Source: Acidobacteriota bacterium (GTDB lineage: Bacteria > Acidobacteriota > Blastocatellia > Pyrinomonadales > Pyrinomonadaceae). From it: a DNA stretch of 7,716 bases. Below the pieces are notes generated by a model. The model did no database searches. It had not been told where the DNA came from and saw only the letters and a list, made by a program, of their open reading frames with translations. The position numbers were made by a program, and so were the translations under genes. Location: the NCBI GenBank assembly GCA_005790265.1, contig SXVE01000104.1, positions 1 through 7,716 on the forward strand, given 5' to 3'. Below are positions 1 through 5,604 of the stretch, piece by piece (position 1 is the first letter of the stretch; the number at the start of each line of letters is the position of its first letter).

Positions 1-369
1 GAAGTCGGCGTCAAAAAGTTTGTCAGACGCTTTGAATTTACCGCGCCCGATGTTTTTGTTATTTCCGATGATGTTGAAACCGATGCGCCGAAAACGATCA
101 CGAGTTTTCTGCACGCGGACAATTCAATCGTCGAAAAATCAAAGAATTTATTTGAATTCGAGCCGACCGGAACGAGTCTTCTGGCGGAAATAATCGCGCC
201 GAAAAACGCAGAAACGAAAATCGAAAAAAATATCCTAACCGCGCCGGGCAGACCGGGAAGCGTTGACAAAGGCGAACGCGAAGAACGCGGCGTGCGTCTG
301 GCGATTTCGACGGCGGAAAAAGTCAGTAAAATGAAAATGGAAACGAAGCTGAAAGTGAAAAGAAAATAA
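1..369 (+). CDS. C-terminal part of a heparinase II/III-like polysaccharide lyase (5' end outside window)
   Basis: The first reading frame is open from the window edge to a TAA at 367-369, giving 122 residues with no start codon of their own. The fragment has the alternating strand pattern of a beta-sandwich. It includes a stretch reading DDVETDAPKTITSFLHAD (about residues 43-60), then FEFEPTGTSLLAEIIAP further on. In heparinase II/III-family lyases the C-terminal beta domain has a comparable layout: 'D..ets..ph.~~~~lH', followed by a 'p.g..l...i..P' strand. These enzymes cleave acidic polysaccharides by beta-elimination, with catalytic residues in the N-terminal alpha-toroid, which is not present here, so activity cannot be judged. 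The C-terminus is lysine-rich (KMKMETKLKVKRK). A strong hairpin starts 28 bases after the stop, so this is the last gene of its transcript. The coding assignment is firm; the family assignment is a moderate-confidence inference. Confidence 0.5.
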   Translation, partial: EVGVKKFVRRFEFTAPDVFVISDDVETDAPKTITSFLHADNSIVEKSKNLFEFEPTGTSLLAEIIAPKNAETKIEKNILTAPGRPGSVDKGEREERGVRLAISTAEKVSKMKMETKLKVKRK

Positions 370-396
370 AAACGCCGCCGGAAACGGTTAAAACAA

Positions 397-458
397 AACA
401 GAAAATGGAAAAAGTCCGCAATAAATTAAAAAATTGCGGACTTTTTCCATTTTCTGTT
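397..458. terminator. 26-bp perfect inverted repeat, probable bidirectional intrinsic terminator
   Basis: Arms 397-422 and 433-458 are perfect reverse complements (26 of 26) around a 10-base A/T loop. The core stem GTCCGCAAT/ATTGCGGAC (414-422 and 433-441) is flanked by AAAAA on the left and TTTTT (442-446) on the right. That is the classic intrinsic terminator layout readable from either strand. It lies 28 bases after the heparinase-like stop and about 105 bases before the TATAAT of the next cluster. The pairing beyond the U-tract (to 458) is longer than termination needs. Confidence 0.8.
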
Positions 459-563
459 CTAAAAAAACGTTCCGCGATCAAATGTTTCGCATTAACGATA
501 TATTTGTCGTTGTGAAAATTGTCGGGCGAGCGAGGTTTTGTTTTTCTTAAGCGCGAAAAAAAT

Positions 564-569
564 TATAAT
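564..569 (+). promoter_or_regulatory. Putative -10 element (TATAAT) for the UBP/flavoprotein/kinase cluster
   Basis: A perfect TATAAT lies in an A/T-rich stretch between the upstream terminator and the first gene of the cluster. No good -35 hexamer is visible 16-18 bases upstream; the region is T-rich (TTTTTCTTAA, 541-550). Initiation about seven bases downstream would leave a leader of roughly 35 bases containing the ribosome binding site. A single match in A/T-rich DNA is weak evidence, but the position, after a terminator and before a gene, is as expected. Confidence 0.4.
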
Positions 570-596
570 ATCTGTAAAAGACCAAACAAACGGAAA

Positions 597-602
597 AAGG
601 AG
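597..602 (+). promoter_or_regulatory. Ribosome binding site AAGGAG for the UBP zinc-finger gene
   Basis: AAGGAG ends eight bases before the ATG at 611. This is a near-ideal Shine-Dalgarno and spacing, and it selects 611 rather than the overlapping frame starting at 538. It is the strongest ribosome binding site in the + strand cluster. Confidence 0.8.
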
Positions 603-610
603 CAAAAAAG

Positions 611-889
611 ATGCAGGAAATTTGCGAACATCTAAAGCAGGTCACGAACCCGGAGCCGCGCACGCCGCACGGCTGCGAGGAATGTTTGAAAGCGGGCGAC
701 GATTGGGTGCATTTGCGTTTATGCGAGATTTGCGGGCACGTCGGCTGTTGTGATAATTCCAAAAACAAACACGCGACAAAGCATTTTCACCAAACGACGC
801 ATCCGATTATCAAATCGTTTGAACCGGGCGAAGATTGGGCTTATTGTTACCCGGACGAACGGTTTTACGAATCGCTTCCGAACGCTTAA
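611..889 (+). CDS. UBP-type zinc-finger domain protein
   Basis: This 92-residue protein is essentially one ZnF-UBP domain. Candidate zinc ligands are C5 and H7 (CEH), C22 and C25 (CEEC), C38 and C41 (CEIC), C46/C47, H54, H58, H60 and H64, followed by the aromatic segment W76-A-Y78-C79-Y80. In eukaryotic deubiquitinases and HDAC6 this fold captures the free C-terminal Gly-Gly tail of ubiquitin using an arginine after the 'CG' knuckle and a Trp/Tyr pocket. Here the Trp/Tyr segment is present, but the arginine position reads C47-D48. From memory this 'CGHVGCCD' form is usual in stand-alone bacterial members. There is no signal peptide or membrane segment, so it is probably cytoplasmic. It is first in a three-gene cluster, 56 bases ahead of the receiver/flavoprotein gene. 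The bacterial ligand is unknown; a protein-tail adaptor role is inference. The domain call is confident. Confidence 0.88.
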   Translation: MQEICEHLKQVTNPEPRTPHGCEECLKAGDDWVHLRLCEICGHVGCCDNSKNKHATKHFHQTTHPIIKSFEPGEDWAYCYPDERFYESLPNA

Positions 890-930
890 ATGCCAGCGGC
901 ACAAATGTTTACCGTTAAGAAAAATACCAA

Positions 931-935
931 AAGGG
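931..935 (+). promoter_or_regulatory. Ribosome binding site AAGGG that decides the start of the fused response regulator
   Basis: AAGGG lies 10 bases before the ATG at 946 but only 4 bases before the in-frame TTG at 940. The spacing favours the ATG, giving an N-terminus of MAKPAIIAVDDD, which places the receiver acidic pocket at residues 10-12 as usual. Confidence 0.6.
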
Positions 936-945
936 AAAATTGATT

Positions 946-2619
946 ATGGCAAAACCGGCAATCATCGCGGTTGATGACGATACGGAAGTCCTGCGGGCGG
1001 TCGAACGCGATCTGCGGCGAAAATACGCGGCGGATTACCGCATTTTGCGGGCGGACTCAGGACAAGTCGCGCTCGAAATTGTGCGCGAATTAAAAGTACG
1101 CAACGATGCGGTCGCGCTTTTTTTAGTGGATCAGCGAATGCCGGCAATGTCGGGCGTCGAGTTTCTGGAACAGGCGATCAAGATTTTTCCGGACGCCAAA
1201 CGCGTGCTTTTAACGGCTTACGCCGACACGGACGCGGCGATTGCGGCGATCAACGATGCGGGAATCAATCATTATCTGCTGAAACCGTGGGATCCGCCGG
1301 AGGAAAATCTGTATCCGGTTTTAAGCGATCTGCTTGACGATTGGCGCGCCGATTACCGCCCGCCGTTTGAAGGAATTCGCGTGCTCGGCAATCGCTGGTC
1401 GCCCGCTTCGCACACGGTCAAAGATTTGCTCGCGCGCAATCATATTCCTTACGCGTGGCTCGATGTCGAAACGGCGGACGCGGACGCCGAAGTCAAACAG
1501 CTGCTCGCCTCGCTCGACGAAAACGAAAAAGCAAAACTGCCGCTGCTCGTGTTCGCCGACGGAACGAAAATGGCGCAGCCGGAACCGATTGAGGTCGCCG
1601 AAAAAGTCGGATTGAAAACGCACGCGACCGAAAGTTTTTACGATCTGGTGATTGTCGGCGGCGGTCCGGCGGGACTCGCCGCGGCGGTTTACGGAGCAAG
1701 CGAAGGTTTGCGCACGATTATGATCGAACGCGAAGCGCCGGGCGGACAAGCCGGAATGAGTTCCAAAATCGAAAATTACCTCGGCTTTCCGGCGGGACTT
1801 TCGGGCGGCGATTTAACGCGGCGCGCAGTTGCGCAAGCCAAGCGTTTCGGCGTGGAAATTCTCGCGGCGGAAGCGGAAAAAGTCTGCGTTGACGGAACTT
1901 ACCGCAGCGTGCAGCTGACGAACAACAGTGAAATCAGCTGTCATTCGCTGCTCATCGCAACCGGCGTGCAGTGGCGCAAGCTCGACGCGCCGAACGTCGA
2001 AAAATTGACGGGCGCGGGAATTTATTACGGCGCGGCGATGACCGAGGCGATGTCGTGCCGCGACGAAGACGTTTATATCGTCGGCGGCGCGAATTCCGCC
2101 GGACAAGCGGCGATGTATTTTTCAAACTACGCCAGACAAGTCGTGATGCTCGTGCGCGGCTCATCGCTGAACGCTTCGATGTCGCAGTATTTGATTGATC
2201 AAATCAAGCAAACGCCGAATATTCGCGTCGAATATAATTCGCAAATCGCCGAAGTTCACGGCGACGATCATCTCGAAGCGATTTCGGTTTTCTGCTCGGA
2301 AAGCGGCGAAACGAACACGCATCCGGCAAGCTCGCTGTTTATTTTAATCGGCGCGATGCCGCACACGAATTGGCTCGACGGCGTGGTCGAACGCGACGAA
2401 CGCGGATTTATTCTGACCGGCAGCGATTTGCTGCGCGACGGCAAACCGCCGAAAAACTGGAATCTTGAACGCGCGCCGAGTCTGCTCGAAACGAATATTC
2501 CGGGAATTTTCGCAGTCGGCGACGTGCGCAAAGGCAGCGTCAAACGCGTCGCCTCCGGCGTCGGCGAAGGTTCGGTGGCGATTTCCTTCGTTCATCAATA
2601 TTTGAGCAAAGTAGTCTAA
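946..2619 (+). CDS. Fused response-regulator receiver / glutaredoxin-like / thioredoxin-reductase-like FAD oxidoreductase, lacking redox CxxC motifs
   Basis: The protein has 557 residues in three parts. Residues 1-130 are a complete receiver: acidic pocket D10-D12, phospho-acceptor D62 in LVDQRMP, T90, and K113 in LLKPWD. Residues 143-225 have a glutaredoxin/thioredoxin-like layout (LGNRWSPASHTVKDLLARN, then LPLLVF with a likely cis-Pro199). The cysteine-pair position there reads S152-P-A-S155. Residues 232-557 are a thioredoxin-reductase-type FAD/NAD(P)H fold: GGGPAG (238-243), GGQAG (266-270), a second dinucleotide site GGANSAG (380-386) and a C-terminal GD FAD motif followed by GSVKRVASGVGEGS. 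The position of the reductase CxxC aligns without gaps to A363-A-M-T366. The four cysteines (314, 332, 371 and one near the C-terminus) form no CxxC. Databases often label this family 'fused response regulator/thioredoxin-disulfide reductase', but disulfide reduction is not supported here. The neighbouring kinase, 15 bases downstream, is the likely phosphodonor. A TTG at 940 is an alternative start. Confidence 0.9.
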   Translation: MAKPAIIAVDDDTEVLRAVERDLRRKYAADYRILRADSGQVALEIVRELKVRNDAVALFLVDQRMPAMSGVEFLEQAIKIFPDAKRVLLTAYADTDAAIAAINDAGINHYLLKPWDPPEENLYPVLSDLLDDWRADYRPPFEGIRVLGNRWSPASHTVKDLLARNHIPYAWLDVETADADAEVKQLLASLDENEKAKLPLLVFADGTKMAQPEPIEVAEKVGLKTHATESFYDLVIVGGGPAGLAAAVYGASEGLRTIMIEREAPGGQAGMSSKIENYLGFPAGLSGGDLTRRAVAQAKRFGVEILAAEAEKVCVDGTYRSVQLTNNSEISCHSLLIATGVQWRKLDAPNVEKLTGAGIYYGAAMTEAMSCRDEDVYIVGGANSAGQAAMYFSNYARQVVMLVRGSSLNASMSQYLIDQIKQTPNIRVEYNSQIAEVHGDDHLEAISVFCSESGETNTHPASSLFILIGAMPHTNWLDGVVERDERGFILTGSDLLRDGKPPKNWNLERAPSLLETNIPGIFAVGDVRKGSVKRVASGVGEGSVAISFVHQYLSKVV

Positions 2620-2634
2620 AAACGGTGTAAAAAA

Positions 2635-4173
2635 ATGGAAGTTAGCGAAACAATCAGCGAAACAATCGAAGCGGCGGAAACGAACGAACCGATGGAAGGC
2701 GTCGGCGTGCCGATTCCGGTCGGTGCGGTCGAACATCAAACGGCGGATGCCGTTCACTACGAAAATTGTTCGTGCGTCGAAGCTCTGCGGCGCGTCGAAG
2801 TTTTCGCCGATTTACCGTTTGAACAGCTCGAATGGTTTATCGAAAACGCCGACGAGCGCGTTTTGGAAGCGGGCGAAATTCTATTTCGCAAAGGCGACGC
2901 GGCTGACACGATGGTGATTTATCTCGAAGGCGAAGTTCACGCGTCGCGCAGTGAAAACGCTTTGGACGGCTACGTTTACATCGCGCGCGCCGGTGAAGCG
3001 GCGACCGAAGTGAGCGGCAGATTGCCGTTTTCGCGAATGAAGGAAATCAAAGCGACCGGGCGCGCCGTGGTCAAAACGCGCGTGCTGTTGTTTCCCGTCG
3101 AGCTGTTTCCCGAACTAATCGTGCGAATGCCGGTTTTAGCCGAAAGATTGGTCTGGATTATGACCGACCGCGTGAGGGAAACGACGCAGGCTGACGAGCG
3201 GCGCGACAAATTAATGGCGCTCGGCAAACTTTCCGCCGGTCTCGCGCACGAACTCAATAATCCGGCGGCGGCGCGGCGCACGTCCGATGAATTGATGCAG
3301 ACGCTCGAGAGTTTGCGCGTCGCCGATTTGAATTTGTGCCGTCACAATTTAACGCACGAGCAGCGCGAAGAATTGTCCGGTTACGAATGCGCGGCGATCA
3401 GCGAAACCGCCGAGAATTCGCCGAACGCAAACGCGCTTTTCTTGAGCGACCGCGAAGATGAATTGACCGCCTGGCTCGAAAAACGCGGCATCGAAAACGC
3501 CTGGGAATTGGCTTCGACGCTCGCCGATTCGGGAATCAGCGTTAACAAACTCGAAAAAATCGCCGCCGATTTCGCGCCCGAAGCGGTGAAAGACGTTTTG
3601 ACGCGCATCGTCGTGCAGATTACCGTTTCGCGGCAGGCGAGCGAAATTAAAACGAGCGTCACCCGAATTTCCGACCTCGTCGGCGCGATCAAAGAATATT
3701 CGTATATGGATCAAGCGGCAATTCAGAATATTGATTTGCACAAAGGATTGGACAACACGCTGTTGATCTTAAAACACAAACTGAAATCAAAAAGCGTCAC
3801 CGTCGTTCGCGAATACGCCGCGAATCTGCCGAAGATTACGGCACACGGCAGTTTGCTGAATCAGGTTTGGACGAATTTGATTGATAACGCCGTTGACGCA
3901 ATGCCGAGCAGCGGCGGCAGATTGAAAATTATGACGCGTCTCGAACCCGAAGACGTTCTCGTCGAAATCCGCGATAACGGCGCGGGCATTCCGCCGGAGA
4001 TTCAATCGCGCATCTTCGAGCCGTTTTACACAACCAAACCCGTTAACGAAGGAACCGGCTTGGGTCTCGACGCCGTGGCGCGAATCGTTCGCAAACATCA
4101 CGGCAACGTTCGTTTTGAAACCAAACCGGGCGACACTTGTTTTCAAGTGCGTCTGCCGCTCACGCAAAAATAA
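2635..4173 (+). CDS. CNB-fold sensor histidine kinase, probable partner of the receiver/flavoprotein
   Basis: The protein has 512 residues. Residues 1-45 are an acidic, low-complexity leader. Residues about 50-180 have the cyclic-nucleotide-binding fold (VFADLPFEQL, LEAGEILFRKGDAADTMVIYLEGEV), but the phosphate-binding cassette is not recognisable: G120-E-A-A-T-E-V-S-G-R-L-P-F-S-R134 stands in its place. The H-box LGKLSAGLAHELNNPAAA puts the phospho-histidine at H205. About 110 mostly helical residues (roughly 222-332) follow before the second dimerisation helix (about 335-360). The ATPase domain has N-box NLIDNAVDA (N418), G1 DNGAGI (447-452), F-box FEPFYTTK (461-468) and G2 GTGLGL (473-478), so all catalytic boxes are intact. 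There is no membrane segment; it is a cytoplasmic sensor. C45-S-C47 sits just before the sensory fold. The gene starts 15 bases after the flavoprotein stop with no clear Shine-Dalgarno, which suggests translational coupling. Phosphotransfer to D62 of the neighbouring receiver is inferred from adjacency. Confidence 0.88.
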   Translation: MEVSETISETIEAAETNEPMEGVGVPIPVGAVEHQTADAVHYENCSCVEALRRVEVFADLPFEQLEWFIENADERVLEAGEILFRKGDAADTMVIYLEGEVHASRSENALDGYVYIARAGEAATEVSGRLPFSRMKEIKATGRAVVKTRVLLFPVELFPELIVRMPVLAERLVWIMTDRVRETTQADERRDKLMALGKLSAGLAHELNNPAAARRTSDELMQTLESLRVADLNLCRHNLTHEQREELSGYECAAISETAENSPNANALFLSDREDELTAWLEKRGIENAWELASTLADSGISVNKLEKIAADFAPEAVKDVLTRIVVQITVSRQASEIKTSVTRISDLVGAIKEYSYMDQAAIQNIDLHKGLDNTLLILKHKLKSKSVTVVREYAANLPKITAHGSLLNQVWTNLIDNAVDAMPSSGGRLKIMTRLEPEDVLVEIRDNGAGIPPEIQSRIFEPFYTTKPVNEGTGLGLDAVARIVRKHHGNVRFETKPGDTCFQVRLPLTQK

Positions 4174-4198
4174 TTTCGGTTGATTTGGTATTACAGCG

Positions 4199-4243
4199 AA
4201 AAAATAAAAAGGCGATTCATTGCGAATCGCCTTTTTATTTTTT
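4199..4243. terminator. Bidirectional intrinsic terminator between the kinase gene and pilC
   Basis: Arms 4199-4218 and 4224-4243 are perfect reverse complements (20 of 20) around a 5-base loop. The GC-bearing core AAGGCGATTC/GAATCGCCTT is flanked by A-runs on the left and T-runs (4232-4236 and 4238-4243) on the right. It can therefore terminate the + strand cluster, which ends 25 bases upstream, and the - strand pil genes, whose last stop is at 4269. The convergent gene layout is what such an element serves. Confidence 0.9.
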
Positions 4244-4268
4244 GCGGAAAATACTTTGATAAACTGTT

Positions 4269-5501
4269 TTATTTCGCTCCGCCGGAAAGTTTGCCGATCA
4301 AAGTAAACAGCGGCAGATACATCGAAATAACGATTGAGCCGATGGTGACGCCGAGGAAAGCGATCAGCGCCGGTTCGATCATTGCGAGCAAATCGGCGAT
4401 TGCCGTATCAACTTCGTCTTCGTAAAAATCGGCGATTTTGCCGAGCATCGCGTCGAGCGCGCCGGTTTGTTCGCCGACGCCGACCATTTGACCGACCATG
4501 TGCGGAAACACATCGGTCGCTTTAAGCGGTTCGACAAAATTTTCGCCGCGTTCGACACCGGCGCGCACTTTCAGAATCGCGTCTTCGATAATAACGTTGC
4601 CGGCGGTTTTCGCCGTGATATCGAGCGATTGCAGAATCGGAACGCCGGAGGAAAGCAGCGTCGAAAGAATACGGGAAAAGCGCGCGACGCCGATTTTGCG
4701 CAGAATGGCGCCGAAAATCGGCAGTTTCAACATCAATTTATCAATCTGCCAGCGACCGTTCGGCGTTTTATAATAGTAACTGGTCGCAACGGAAGCGCCG
4801 ACCAAAGTCACGAGAATTCCCAAGCCGCCCCAACCGGCGAGAAATCCGCTGATGCCCATCACGATTCTGGTCGGCAGCGGAAGCAGTTCGCCCGGACCCA
4901 AAAGACCGAGAAAAATCTGTTCAAACTGCGGAATCACGACGATCATAATTACCGCGATGGCGATAATTGCGACGGCAATCACTGCCGCCGGATAAATCGA
5001 GGCGGAAATGATGCTTCGTTTGAGCTTGACCATTTTTTCGATCAAAGTCGCGAGCCGCTGCAAAATCAAATCGAGCACGCCGCCCGTTTCCCCGGCTTCG
5101 ACCATGTGCGTATAAAGATTGTCGAAAACCTTTGGATATTTCTGCATCGCGGCGTGCAGCGTCGCGCCTTCTTCGACGTGCTGCCGAACTTGATGCAGAA
5201 CTTCTTTGAAATACGCGTTCTGCTGCTGATCCGCCAAAATGTCGAGACACTGGACGAGCGGCAAACCCGCGTCAATCATCACGGAAAATTGACGCGTGAA
5301 AATGGCTAATTCCTTAGCTTTGACTTTTTTGTTGCGTCCGAGCTTCGGAATGGCGATTTCGCGCCCTTTTTCCGAAGCCTGCGTCATCACAATCTGCTCG
5401 CGCCGCAGCAGCGAACGCAGCTCGTCCTGACTGGCGGCATCTTTTTCGCCGGAAACCATTTCATTCAAGCGATTTCGACCTTTATAAACGAATGTAGGCA
5501 T
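4269..5501 (-). CDS. pilC: Type IV pilus inner-membrane platform protein PilC (type II secretion F family)
   Basis: At 410 residues it has the normal length for PilC/GspF. It opens with MPTFVYKGRN, typical of the family. Two repeated T2SF domains follow: one at about 65-190 (FTRQFSVMIDAGLPLVQCLDIL, then MVEAGETGG), one at about 272-395 (FSRILSTLLSSGVPILQSLDI, then MVGVGEQTG). Hydrophobic membrane segments lie at about 168-190 (SASIYPAAVIAVAIIAIA), 212-241 and 378-402. PilC is the polytopic platform on which the PilB and PilT motors act to add or remove pilin subunits. It follows pilT on the same strand after about 100 bases, consistent with the usual pilT-pilC order. Because GspF and PilC share a fold, a secretion role is the alternative, but the adjacent pilT argues for a pilus. 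The gene is intact. Confidence 0.93.
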   Translation of the reverse strand: MPTFVYKGRNRLNEMVSGEKDAASQDELRSLLRREQIVMTQASEKGREIAIPKLGRNKKVKAKELAIFTRQFSVMIDAGLPLVQCLDILADQQQNAYFKEVLHQVRQHVEEGATLHAAMQKYPKVFDNLYTHMVEAGETGGVLDLILQRLATLIEKMVKLKRSIISASIYPAAVIAVAIIAIAVIMIVVIPQFEQIFLGLLGPGELLPLPTRIVMGISGFLAGWGGLGILVTLVGASVATSYYYKTPNGRWQIDKLMLKLPIFGAILRKIGVARFSRILSTLLSSGVPILQSLDITAKTAGNVIIEDAILKVRAGVERGENFVEPLKATDVFPHMVGQMVGVGEQTGALDAMLGKIADFYEDEVDTAIADLLAMIEPALIAFLGVTIGSIVISMYLPLFTLIGKLSGGAK

Positions 5502-5515
5502 TTCTTTATTTTTAG

Positions 5516-5521
5516 CTCCTC
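5516..5521 (-). promoter_or_regulatory. Ribosome binding site GAGGAG for pilC, with long spacing
   Basis: On the - strand, GAGGAG is followed by 14 bases (CTAAAAATAAAGAA) before the ATG at 5501. This spacing is longer than the usual 5-10 bases. No alternative in-frame start lies closer, and the family-typical N-terminus supports 5501. Confidence 0.6.
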
Positions 5522-5532
5522 AATGATTGGAA

Positions 5533-5604
5533 TTAAAAATTAAAAATTAAAAATGCGAAAAGCGCAGTAATTTCTAATTTTTAATTTTGCATTTTTAATT
5601 TTTA
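5533..5604. repeat. A/T-rich heptamer repeat and palindrome in the pilT-pilC gap
   Basis: Three tandem copies of TTAAAAA (5533-5553) run into TGC. The stretch 5541-5556 is an exact reverse complement of 5589-5604 (16 of 16), which includes the pilT stop codon (5602-5604 on the + strand). A further TAATTTTTAATTTT block (5575-5588) and a small TGCG/CGCA stem (5554-5557, 5563-5566) lie between the arms. Read on the - strand, the small stem is followed by T-runs. It could act as a weak attenuator between pilT and pilC, a transcript-stabilising hairpin, or merely be intergenic low complexity. Confidence 0.6.

Noticed and set aside
538..753. 71-codon frame overlapping the UBP gene
   Set aside because: It starts inside the putative promoter and has no ribosome binding site. 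The overlapping 611 frame has a clear zinc-finger domain and a good AAGGAG.
940..945. TTG start for the fused response regulator
   Set aside because: It is only 4 bases from the AAGGG, too close. The ATG at 946 has 10-base spacing and gives a normal receiver N-terminus.
2344..2757. 137-codon antisense frame across the flavoprotein/kinase junction
   Set aside because: It is antisense to two well-supported genes and has no domain, only Arg/Phe-rich mirrored codons.
4467..5309. 280-codon open frame on the + strand opposite pilC
   Set aside because: It is fully antisense to a clear PilC. Its translation is rich in N, H, R and F with no domain, as expected from the complement of GC-rich codons.
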